A stretch of DNA of 64,000 nt from Pseudomonas sp. TMP9 (GTDB taxonomy: Bacteria > Pseudomonadota > Gammaproteobacteria > Pseudomonadales > Pseudomonadaceae), in the NCBI RefSeq assembly GCF_037943105.1, contig NZ_CP149803.1, positions 992,001 through 1,056,000 on the forward strand. The letters are read 5' to 3'. Position 1 is the first letter of the stretch. Every line of letters begins with the position of its first letter. This document shows, piece by piece, positions 52,860-60,417 of the stretch. Below the pieces are notes generated by a model. The model saw only the letters and a list, made by a program, of their open reading frames with translations, did no database searches and was not told the DNA's origin. A program made the position numbers and the translations under genes.

Positions 52860-54638
52860 ATGGCCCAATACCGCGCACCCCTCCGTGACATGCGTTTCGT
52901 TTTCGACGAGGTGCTCGACGCCTACACCACCCTGAAGACGCTGCCAACTCAACGTGAGTTTGGCGACGATCTGGGTGGCGCAATTTTGGAGGAAGCCGCC
53001 AAGCTTGCGGAAAACGTACTGTCTCCATTAAACGCATCAGGCGACAAGCAAGGCTGCCACTTCGACCCGGTAACCAAGACAGTCAAGGCGCCGGATGGTT
53101 TTCGCGCGGCCTACAAGCAGTTTGCTGAGGGCGGCTGGACCGCCTTGGCATGTACCCCTGAGTTCGGTGGTCAGGGTCTGCCGTCTGTGCTGAACATGAT
53201 GGTTGAGGAAATGGTCTGTTCAGCCAACTTGTCCTTGGGTATGTATCCCGGCCTCACGCATGGCGCCATCAACGCCCTGACCGCTCACGGTGCACGTGAG
53301 CTGCAGGAACGTTACCTGCCAAAACTTATCAGCGGCGAGTGGACGGGCACCATGTGCTTGACTGAGCCACAGTGCGGCACTGACCTAAGCCTGATCCGCA
53401 CCCGCGCTGTGCCGCAAGCAGATGGTAGTTACGCTGTCACCGGTACCAAGATCTGGATCACCGGCGGCGAGCACGACTTGGCTGACAACATTCTGCACTT
53501 GGTTTTGGCCAAGCTGCCGGATGCGCCAGACAGCGTAAAAGGTATCTCTCTGTTTCTGGTGCCGAAAATTCTTGAAGACGGTAGCCGTAACCCAGCGTTC
53601 TGCGGCGGCTTGGAACACAAAATGGGCATCAAAGGCTCCGCTACCTGCGTGATGAATTTTGAAGGTGCGCAAGGCTGGCTGATTGGTGAGCCGAACAAAG
53701 GCCTCAAGTGCATGTTCACCATGATGAACTCCGCACGCCTGATGGTAGGCATGCAGGGCCTTGGCATTGCTGAAGGCGCCTATCAAATCAGCTTGGGTTT
53801 TGCCAAAGAGCGTCTACAGAGTCGCTCGTTGTCGGGCCCGAAAGCGGCAGACAAACCCGCTGATCCGATCATCGTGCACCCCGATGTGCGGCGCATGTTG
53901 CTGCGTCAGAAAGTCATGATTGAAGGATCTCGTGCTCTGGCCTACTTCACCGGCCTGCATGAAGACGTCGCCCACGACCATGAAGACGCTGCCGTGCGCG
54001 AGCAGGCTGATGATTTAGTGCAGTTGTTGACCCCGGTGGTGAAGTCATTCTTGACCGATGAAGGCTTTAATTGTGCCAACGAAGGCCTGCAGGTCTTGGG
54101 TGGCTCAGGCTATACCGAAGATTGGGGCATCGAGCAGCTGGTTCGTGACTCCCGCATCACCCGTATTTACGAAGGCACTAACGGTATTCAGGCGCTTGAC
54201 CTGGTCGGGCGCAAGCTGGGCTTAGGTGGCGGCCGTGCAGTGCGCAACTTCTTTGCGTTAGTTGAAGGTTGGCTCAAAGACAACGCTGGTGAAGACCATG
54301 TTGCGGCAGTGGGTGCTGCACTCAAGCAACTGCAGCAGGCCACCCTGTGGGTCGCCAGCGAAGGGATGAAGGACCCTGAGCAAGCCGGCGCTGCTGCTAC
54401 GCCTTACCTGCGTTTGTTTGCGTTGACGAGCCTGGCATGGATGTGGGCGCGCATGGCTGCTGTGGCCAAGGCCAAATTGGCTGCCGGTAGCAGCGAAACA
54501 GCATTCTATGGTGCCAAGCTGAAGTCGGCTGACTTCTACATGGCGCGCATCTTGACTGAAACCGACAGCTTGCTGGCTGAAGTGAAGGCCGGCAAAGCAA
54601 CACTAATGGCATTCAGCGACGAGGAATTCGCCGCTTAA
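52860..54638 (+). CDS. Acyl-CoA dehydrogenase (FadE-type, long form)
   Basis: A 592-residue FAD enzyme for the first step of fatty-acid beta-oxidation. The flavin and substrate motifs CLTEPQCGTDLSLIRTRA (about 161-178) and ITGGEHD are present. The catalytic Glu is in RIYEGTNGIQALDL near 440. An extra C-terminal domain of about 120 residues places it in the long acyl-CoA dehydrogenase group typical of Pseudomonas. The start ATG follows GAGGA at 11 bases. It lies alone downstream of the LitR-like gene, behind six TGTA(C/T)A boxes, and ends at a terminator. Chain-length preference is unknown. Confidence 0.92.
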   Translation: MAQYRAPLRDMRFVFDEVLDAYTTLKTLPTQREFGDDLGGAILEEAAKLAENVLSPLNASGDKQGCHFDPVTKTVKAPDGFRAAYKQFAEGGWTALACTPEFGGQGLPSVLNMMVEEMVCSANLSLGMYPGLTHGAINALTAHGARELQERYLPKLISGEWTGTMCLTEPQCGTDLSLIRTRAVPQADGSYAVTGTKIWITGGEHDLADNILHLVLAKLPDAPDSVKGISLFLVPKILEDGSRNPAFCGGLEHKMGIKGSATCVMNFEGAQGWLIGEPNKGLKCMFTMMNSARLMVGMQGLGIAEGAYQISLGFAKERLQSRSLSGPKAADKPADPIIVHPDVRRMLLRQKVMIEGSRALAYFTGLHEDVAHDHEDAAVREQADDLVQLLTPVVKSFLTDEGFNCANEGLQVLGGSGYTEDWGIEQLVRDSRITRIYEGTNGIQALDLVGRKLGLGGGRAVRNFFALVEGWLKDNAGEDHVAAVGAALKQLQQATLWVASEGMKDPEQAGAAATPYLRLFALTSLAWMWARMAAVAKAKLAAGSSETAFYGAKLKSADFYMARILTETDSLLAEVKAGKATLMAFSDEEFAA

Positions 54639-54649
54639 TACGACTGCGC

Positions 54650-54695
54650 AATCCGATGGTCAGTCTTCCGCCCTTTTCGACTGTCGGATTTTTTT
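54650..54695 (+). terminator. Terminator after the acyl-CoA dehydrogenase gene
   Basis: AATCCGA pairs with TCGGATT and CAGTC with GACTG, with a small bulge, followed by a run of seven T residues. It starts 11 bases after the stop codon. Confidence 0.8.
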
Positions 54696-54726
54696 ATCCC
54701 TGTTGCAGGAGTCTCTCCTGCACTTT

Positions 54727-54755
54727 AGGCCCGCTGCGATTGCGGGTCTTTTTTT
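54727..54755 (+). terminator. Second terminator-like hairpin
   Basis: GCCCGC and GCGGGT form a stem around a seven-base loop, followed by nearly uninterrupted T residues. A small hairpin TGCAGGAG-TCT-CTCCTGCA lies just before it. The pair makes a double barrier between the acyl-CoA dehydrogenase gene and the convergent PilZ-like gene. Confidence 0.75.
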
Positions 54756-54836
54756 GCCTGCAGTTTATGCAGGCGTTAAGCCAGTCTGTGTGTATCCGCG
54801 ATTAGCGTGCAGCATGGCGCCACCCTTGAGCGTGAG

Positions 54837-55460
54837 CTAAGTATTTTTGTGGGCCGCGTTTGACCGTTGCTCTTGCAGGCGATGTTGCTGGTAGATGAAC
54901 GCACGCAATAGCTCACCGCTTTGTGAGTCAAGCGCATTCAGTTGGTAGGCCAGCAGGCCGTCAGCGGTTTCGCGGACAAAAACCCCAGTTAAAGCAATGG
55001 CGGTGTGCTCGTTCAGCGCCAGCAGCAGATTAAAGCGCTTGGGCGCTTTGTACTGCGCTTGATGCTCAATCAGTGCGCCATTCATCGACAGTTGGTGAAT
55101 CAATAGGTTGCTGGGTTTTGCGTTACGCATCTGCAGGCGCAGGGGTTCGGGCAGGGGTGAGCGCCAGGCGCGGTCTATTTCACCCTCATCGAAAATATGC
55201 GGTGCACTGAGTTGCAGGTTTGGGAGGCTTTTCCCGCTCTGACTAAGGTGCAGGTCAAAGGTCAGGCGCTGGTTGGCGATGTGCGCGTGCAGGCTCAACT
55301 GTTGATTGGCCGTACAGTTGGAAAGCAGTTCGCTGAGTTGCTGACCAATAATATTATTTGTCTGCGGGCGCGGTTCGCTGAGCGGCTCAGTCGTTACGGG
55401 GCCGTTCAATTGGCGAATAAAGGCCAGTTCTGCTGGGGTCAGGAGTGCCTGTTCTTGCAT
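54837..55460 (-). CDS. PilZ-like domain protein
   Basis: A 207-residue cytoplasmic protein. The region near 105-125 reads RLQMR, then HQLSMNGALIEH, which has the order of the c-di-GMP-binding PilZ signature (RxxxR, then [D/N]xSxxG), but the Asp/Asn is replaced by Gln. The N-terminal half resembles a YcgR-type beta domain. With the arginines present but the second motif altered, c-di-GMP binding is uncertain. It lies 51 bases downstream of the short LOV gene on the same strand, so co-transcription is likely; this would link light sensing to motility or c-di-GMP output. Confidence 0.6.
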   Translation of the reverse strand: MQEQALLTPAELAFIRQLNGPVTTEPLSEPRPQTNNIIGQQLSELLSNCTANQQLSLHAHIANQRLTFDLHLSQSGKSLPNLQLSAPHIFDEGEIDRAWRSPLPEPLRLQMRNAKPSNLLIHQLSMNGALIEHQAQYKAPKRFNLLLALNEHTAIALTGVFVRETADGLLAYQLNALDSQSGELLRAFIYQQHRLQEQRSNAAHKNT

Positions 55461-55511
55461 GGGAGCGGTCTATATCTAGCCCTGGAGATGTTGTGACCGC
55501 TCAGGTCTGAA

Positions 55512-55973
55512 TTAGTTACTGCCTGGCTTCATCTGCAAACGCAGAAGTTCAGCTTTGAGAATGACCATTTCGGCTTCCAGCTCTTTAACCCGCTCCTGCG
55601 CCTGCACCTGCTCGGTCACGTTCTTTTGGATGCCGATGTAATAGGTCAACTGGTCGGCGTCATTGACCACGGGGGTGATCGACAGCTCATTCCAAAACAC
55701 GCTGCCGTCTTTGCGGTAGTTGCGAATGATCTGCCGGGACGGAAGGTTCTGCTTAACCGCTTCGCGGATGGCATGTAAACCCACCTGATCACGGTCGCCA
55801 GCCTGCAGGAAGCGACAATCCTGATAGAGGATGTCTTCACTGGTGTAGCCGGTGAGTTTTTCAAAGGCCGGATTGACGTAGATCAGAATGTTGTCATCGC
55901 CTTCCTGTTCGGCAACCACGATGCCGTCGTTAGAGGCGTTGATCACCAGTTGCAGCAGTTTGGCGTTGATCAT
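55512..55973 (-). CDS. Short LOV blue-light photoreceptor (PpSB1-LOV-like)
   Basis: A 153-residue single PAS/LOV domain protein with no effector domain. The photoactive Cys is residue 53 in YQDCRFLQ, the variant motif of Pseudomonas short LOVs. RNYRKDGSVFWNELSITPV supplies the FMN-ring asparagines, and GIQKNVTEQV supplies the Gln near 116. An N-cap and a C-terminal coiled-coil J-alpha helix (about 122-147) flank the core, as in P. putida PpSB1-LOV. FMN phosphate Arg54 and Arg61 are present, but residue 66 is Leu where PpSB1 has Arg. It probably signals through the LitR-like regulator nearby. It is divergent from the flavodoxin gene. Confidence 0.9.
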   Translation of the reverse strand: MINAKLLQLVINASNDGIVVAEQEGDDNILIYVNPAFEKLTGYTSEDILYQDCRFLQAGDRDQVGLHAIREAVKQNLPSRQIIRNYRKDGSVFWNELSITPVVNDADQLTYYIGIQKNVTEQVQAQERVKELEAEMVILKAELLRLQMKPGSN

Positions 55974-56085
55974 GATGCGGTTTCCCTGTCTATGTCCGCT
56001 GCATTCTAAAACATCCGGGCGGACTGTCTACTTGCGGCATAATGCCCGCCTTATCGACTTGGTTCTGTATGTTTCGGAGTTTTGC

Positions 56086-56538
56086 ATGAAGATCGCTGTC
56101 TTTTCCGGCTCGGTGTACGGCACCGCCGAAGAAGTTGCCCGCCACGCCGAGGGCTTGTTGAACGCGGCTGGCCATCAAGCATGGCACAACCCACGGGCCA
56201 GTGTGGCCGATGTGCAAGGGTTCGCCCCTGAAGCGTTTCTTGCAGTGACCTCGACCACCGGCATGGGTGAATTGCCGGATAACCTACAGCCTCTGTACTT
56301 CGCCCTGCGCGATGCAATGCCGGCCTGGAGCGGGCTGCCGGGCGGGGTGATTGGCTTGGGTGATTCCAGTTACGGCGATACGTTCTGTGCGGGCGGCGAG
56401 CTGATGCGTGAGTTGTTTGCTGAGCTGGGCATTGTTGAAGTGCAGCCTATGCTGCGCTTGGACAGCAGCGAAAGCGTAACCCCGGAAAGCGATGCTGAGC
56501 CTTGGCTGGCGAGCTTTATTAGCGCGCTGCACAGTTGA
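56086..56538 (+). CDS. Flavodoxin (MioC-like)
   Basis: A 150-residue FMN-binding electron carrier. The phosphate loop SGSVYGTAEEVA is near 7-18, followed by VTSTTGMGELPDN near 54-66 and the isoalloxazine-binding GLGDSSYGDTFCAGG near 90-104. The start ATG at 56086 follows GGAG. Its stop overlaps the start of the cupin gene by one base (TGATG), so the two are coupled. The redox partners are unknown; MioC and other short flavodoxins are the closest match. Confidence 0.87.
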   Translation: MKIAVFSGSVYGTAEEVARHAEGLLNAAGHQAWHNPRASVADVQGFAPEAFLAVTSTTGMGELPDNLQPLYFALRDAMPAWSGLPGGVIGLGDSSYGDTFCAGGELMRELFAELGIVEVQPMLRLDSSESVTPESDAEPWLASFISALHS

Positions 56539-57002
56539 TGCATCCGCGCGCGCTGGAGCTGATCGAGGCGCTGAACCTGCAGGCCCATCCTGAAGGCGGC
56601 TATTACCGCCGGCTGTTTGAGTCATCGCAACGCGCGGCTAATGACCGCGTGTGCAGCAGCTCGATTGTGTTTCTGTTGCCTGCCGGTGCAGTCAGTCGTT
56701 GGCATCGGGTGGATGCTGATGAGCTTTGGCATTTTTATGAAGGCGCGCCATTGCAGTTGCTCATTGCCGAGCAGCCCGATGCTGTTCGACATGAGCGCCT
56801 AGGCCCGGTGGCCGCCGAGCAACTGCCGCAGCGCGCCGTGGTGGCACACGCTTGGCAAGCGGCGCGGAGTTTGGGTGACTTCACGTTAGTCGGTTGCACG
56901 GTGGCACCGGGTTTCGACTTTGCGGGCTTTGGTTTGCTGAGCGATGACGCCCAAGCGCAACGCGATTGGCCATTGCTGCTGCACTATCCTGAACTGGTTT
57001 GA
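56538..57002 (+). CDS. Cupin-fold DUF985 family protein
   Basis: A 154-residue double-stranded beta-helix protein. The signature AHPEGGYYRRLFES near 16-29 and the SSSIVFLLPAG...WHRVDADELWHFYEGAPL segment identify the DUF985 cupins. His and Glu residues in the second motif could bind a metal. The function is not known; some relatives resemble sugar-nucleotide epimerase-like cupins. It is translationally coupled to the flavodoxin gene upstream. Confidence 0.87.
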   Translation: MHPRALELIEALNLQAHPEGGYYRRLFESSQRAANDRVCSSSIVFLLPAGAVSRWHRVDADELWHFYEGAPLQLLIAEQPDAVRHERLGPVAAEQLPQRAVVAHAWQAARSLGDFTLVGCTVAPGFDFAGFGLLSDDAQAQRDWPLLLHYPELV

Positions 57003-57101
57003 CTCCTAAGGTCAGCAGCCTGGCCGCCAGAGCGACTCACCTAAGCCCTATCCCTCGCTAGACTGCTGTGACGTCGAATAACAACAGCCGAGGAAATTGC
57101 C

Positions 57102-57884
57102 ATGACCGTCGCCCACGCTCTGCCTGCTATAAGCCTTCAGGATCAAGTTTCCGTCGCCGAGTGGCAAACCCGCGTCGACCTAGCCGCTTGCTACCGCCTT
57201 ATCGCGCTGTATGGCTGGGATGACCTGATCTTCACTCATATTTCGGCAAAGATTCCAGGCAGCGAAGAGTTCCTGATCAACCCATTCGGCTTGATGTTCC
57301 ACGAGATCACCGCCTCCAGCTTGGTGAAAATCGATTTGGCCGGCAACAAGCTGATGGACAGCCCTTACACCATCAACCCCGCCGGTTACACCATCCATAG
57401 CGCGGTGCACGAGGTGCGTCATGATGTGGCGTGCGTGGTGCACATCCATACCCCAGCGGGGATTGCCGTATCCGCGCAAAAACAAGGCCTGTTGCCACTG
57501 TCGCAGCAGTCGTTGTTTGTGCTCGCCAGCCTGGCTTATCACGGCTATGAAGGCGTGGCGCTCAACCATGACGAGAAGGCCCGCCTACAGGCCGACTTGG
57601 GCGACAAGAATTTTATGATCCTGCCCAACCACGGTTTGCTTACCGCCTCCAGCAGCATCGCTGACACCTTCTTGATGATGTTCACCTTGCAGCGTGCTTG
57701 CGAAATTCAGGTGATGGCGCAAGGCGGCGGCGCTGAGCTGATCCATATTCCACAACAGGTTCTCGATGGGGCTAAAGCCATGGTCGCCGGCGTGATGAAG
57801 TCTGCCCAAGGCATGGGCGGCTCGCTGGCTTGGCCGGCTCTGCTGCGCAAACTCGACCAGTACATGCCCGGTTACGCCGCATGA
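57102..57884 (+). CDS. Class II aldolase/adducin-family protein
   Basis: A 260-residue protein of the class II aldolase/adducin fold. The motifs WDDLIFTHISAKIP, INPFGLMFHEITASSLVKID and the zinc-binding VVHIHTPAGIAVS (His pair near 113-115) are in order, with a third His in LPNHGLLTA. Family members cleave sugar phosphates or decarboxylate; this one cannot be assigned a substrate. It overlaps the next hydrolase gene by four bases (ATGA), which indicates an operon. Confidence 0.88.
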   Translation: MTVAHALPAISLQDQVSVAEWQTRVDLAACYRLIALYGWDDLIFTHISAKIPGSEEFLINPFGLMFHEITASSLVKIDLAGNKLMDSPYTINPAGYTIHSAVHEVRHDVACVVHIHTPAGIAVSAQKQGLLPLSQQSLFVLASLAYHGYEGVALNHDEKARLQADLGDKNFMILPNHGLLTASSSIADTFLMMFTLQRACEIQVMAQGGGAELIHIPQQVLDGAKAMVAGVMKSAQGMGGSLAWPALLRKLDQYMPGYAA

Positions 57885-58771
57885 GTGCCTTGCCCGGCAT
57901 CGGCTTAGCGCAGTGGCGCAGCCAAGGGTTGAGCTTCACCTTTCAAGGCCATGCCATGCGCTACTGGGTGGCGGGTGATGAGCATGCCGAGCCATTGTTG
58001 TTGATCCATGGTTTCCCCACCGCCAGTTGGGATTGGCATTACTTGTGGGCGCCTCTGGCGACGCGTTATCGGGTGATTGCCTGCGACATGCTCGGCTTTG
58101 GCGACTCGGCCAAACCGCGCGGCCATGCCTACAGCCTGCTGGAACAAGCTGATCTGCAGCAGGCCCTGCTCAGCCACTTGGGCGTCAGCGCGCCAGTGCA
58201 CGTGCTGGCCCATGACTATGGCGACAGCGTGGCGCAGGAGTTGCTGGCGCGGCACCATGAACAGCGAATCACGCTAGGCAGTTGCGTGTTTCTTAATGGC
58301 GGCTTGTTTCCGGAAACCCATCGTCCGGTGCTGGTGCAAAAGATGCTGCTCAGCCCTGTCGGTGCACTGATCGGCAGGTTGTTCAGCCGTAAAAAACTGG
58401 CCGAAAGCTTTGCCAAAGTCTTTGGCCCGCAGACCCAGCCGAGCGAAGGTGAGCTGGATGATTTCTGGAGTTTGATCGCCAAGAATAATGGCCCAGCCGT
58501 AATGCATCGGCTGATTCGCTACATGCCCGAGCGCCGTGTGCAGCGCGAGCGCTGGGTGAGTGCAATGCAACAAGGCGGTGTGGCGTTGCGGGTGATTGAC
58601 GGCGCGGCGGATCCAATTTCCGGCGCGCACATGGTCGCGCGTTACCGGGAGTTGATCGCCAATGCTGATACGGTGCTGCTCGCCGGTATTGGCCATTACC
58701 CACAAACCGAGGCTCCTGAGCAAGTTTTGCAGCATTATCTGGCCTTTCATCAGGCCTTGGCCGCGGCGTGA
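57881..58771 (+). CDS. Alpha/beta hydrolase (MEST/epoxide-hydrolase-like, Asp nucleophile)
   Basis: A 296-residue alpha/beta-fold hydrolase. The oxyanion region LIHGFPTASWDWHYLW is near 41-56. The nucleophile elbow reads AHDYGDSVAQELL, with Asp112 as nucleophile, as in epoxide hydrolases, haloalkane dehalogenases and the MEST family; HDYGD matches MEST best. The late acid lies in DGAADPISGAH and the base is His in GHYPQTEAPE. The ATG overlaps the aldolase-like stop codon. Substrate and pathway are unknown; coupling to the aldolase-like gene suggests a small catabolic unit. Confidence 0.85.
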   Translation: MSALPGIGLAQWRSQGLSFTFQGHAMRYWVAGDEHAEPLLLIHGFPTASWDWHYLWAPLATRYRVIACDMLGFGDSAKPRGHAYSLLEQADLQQALLSHLGVSAPVHVLAHDYGDSVAQELLARHHEQRITLGSCVFLNGGLFPETHRPVLVQKMLLSPVGALIGRLFSRKKLAESFAKVFGPQTQPSEGELDDFWSLIAKNNGPAVMHRLIRYMPERRVQRERWVSAMQQGGVALRVIDGAADPISGAHMVARYRELIANADTVLLAGIGHYPQTEAPEQVLQHYLAFHQALAAA

Positions 58772-58905
58772 TAAACGGGCGCGGGGGGTTGCGCCTGATT
58801 ATCCCGCTGCTTTATTGCGCGCCATTCAGCGCGGCTCGTGTCTATTGTGACCAAGGCGCGCCTGCTAGACACTCAGGGCATTGTTAATCTGCTGAGGAAT
58901 GCTGC

Positions 58906-59817
58906 ATGAGCGACGCGATCCGTTTTCAAGACCAAGTTGTAATCGTTACCGGCGCCGGCGGTGGCCTGGGTCGCGCCCATGCGCTGCTGTTCGCCAAGCA
59001 CGGCGCTAAGGTTGTAGTGAATGATCTCGGCGGCAGCACCCACGGCGAAGGCGCTAACGCTTCGGCAGCCGATAAGGTGGTTGAAGAAATCCGTGCGGCC
59101 GGCGGCACAGCAGTGGCTAACCATGACTCGGTGACCGACGGTGAGAAAATCGTGCAGTGCGCACTGGATACCTACGGCCGCATTGATGTGGTGGTGAATA
59201 ACGCCGGCATTCTGCGCGACAAATCTTTCATCAAGATGGACGACGCCGACTGGGACCTGGTGTACAAAGTTCACGTTGAGGGCGCCTACAAGGTCACGCG
59301 TGCGGCTTGGCCGCACATGCGCGAACAAGGCTATGGCCGGGTGATTTTCACCGCGTCCACCTCGGGTATTTACGGCAACTTCGGCCAGTCCAACTACGGC
59401 ATGGCCAAGCTCGGCCTCTACGGCCTGACCCGCACCCTGGCCATTGAAGGGCGCAAGAACAACATCCTGGTCAACGCCATCGCCCCAACTGGCGGCACGC
59501 GCATGACTGAAGGCTTGATCCCGCCGCAGGTATTTGAGCAGCTCAAGCCCGAGCTGGTCAGCCCGCTGGTGGTGTACCTGGCCAGCAAAGCCTGCGAAGA
59601 AACCTCCGGGCTGTTCGAAGTTGGAGGTGGTTGGATGGGCAAAGTGCGTTGGGAGCGCAGCCTAGGCGCCGGTTTTGACCCGCGCGAGGGTTACAGCCCA
59701 GAAGATGTTGCGGCCAATTTCGCGCAGATTTGCGACTTCGAGGGCGCCGCTCACCCGAAGGACAACATCGAAGCGATGAAAGAGATGATGGCCAATCTGC
59801 AAAAGTTCGCGATTTGA
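58906..59817 (+). CDS. SDR-family 3-hydroxyacyl-CoA dehydrogenase-like protein (MFE-2 type)
   Basis: A 303-residue SDR. TGAGGGLG at 15-22 binds the cofactor, Asp40 favours NAD, NNAG is at 98-101, and Tyr164/Lys168 (YGMAK) form the active site. The sequence NDLGGSTHGEGANASAADKVV and the C-terminal extension (VGGGWMGKVRWERSLGAGF) are characteristic of the dehydrogenase part of peroxisomal multifunctional enzyme type 2. A role in oxidation of 3-hydroxyacyl-CoA esters is likely. GAGGA lies nine bases before the ATG. The gene ends before a terminator. Confidence 0.87.
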   Translation: MSDAIRFQDQVVIVTGAGGGLGRAHALLFAKHGAKVVVNDLGGSTHGEGANASAADKVVEEIRAAGGTAVANHDSVTDGEKIVQCALDTYGRIDVVVNNAGILRDKSFIKMDDADWDLVYKVHVEGAYKVTRAAWPHMREQGYGRVIFTASTSGIYGNFGQSNYGMAKLGLYGLTRTLAIEGRKNNILVNAIAPTGGTRMTEGLIPPQVFEQLKPELVSPLVVYLASKACEETSGLFEVGGGWMGKVRWERSLGAGFDPREGYSPEDVAANFAQICDFEGAAHPKDNIEAMKEMMANLQKFAI

Positions 59818-59882
59818 TCCCAGCGATGTGGCGGGGAAGCCGATCAGCAAGCTGATGTCTTCGTCCCATATCGGTTAGCGTT

Positions 59883-59909
59883 AAGGCCGGCTAAATGCCG
59901 GCCTTTTTC
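59883..59909 (+). terminator. Rho-independent terminator after the SDR gene
   Basis: A perfect nine-base stem AAGGCCGGC / GCCGGCCTT with a five-base loop is followed by T residues, 65 bases after the SDR stop codon. Confidence 0.9.
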
Positions 59910-60417
59910 TATGTGGGCGTGTGATTTCTTGGTTGCTTCTATTTGGTGCGCTTAGCCTATTGAGTCGCATCGAAGAGGCTCGGCTAAACGCGCCACAATT
60001 ACCGGCAGTCCGATCAATGAGGCGTTTTAAAGCCCTGTGCAGTATCGCCAGCAGATGTTTGGCGTGAACAGGTTGTGGCGGACTGTTGCGTGTGTTTTGT
60101 ACGTTTCTATTGGCCCAGCAGCCTCTCGCTTCAACTGAGGCTAGGGTGTGATCAGTGCGCTGCAGGGGGTATAGTTGGAATCGTCCTCAGATCCGCATCA
60201 TTCAATCGCGCCATTGCGGGGCGTTCATCTTGCGTGTGCACAATGGGCATGCGGTCTGTTTTAACTCATTGCGCTGCGGTCTAACTGATCTGAATGGTTC
60301 TCTCGAGCTGATCAGCGCGCGAAGGCATGAAACCTGCTTTCAATCCTTACCAAAGCATTGTGATAGGGCCGGGCCGATCCTGCCGAAATGCAATCCTTTA
60401 AATTAAAGGTATTTTCT
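59910..60417. other. Intergenic stretch upstream of the transglutaminase gene
   Basis: About 500 bases without a convincing gene. A TATAGT hexamer near 60168 might belong to a promoter. No palindrome, repeat or RNA-like structure stands out. Confidence 0.35.

Noticed and set aside
60098..60103. TGTACG in the gap before the transglutaminase gene as a possible further regulator box.
   Set aside because: One mismatch, and no second box at 12-13 bases.
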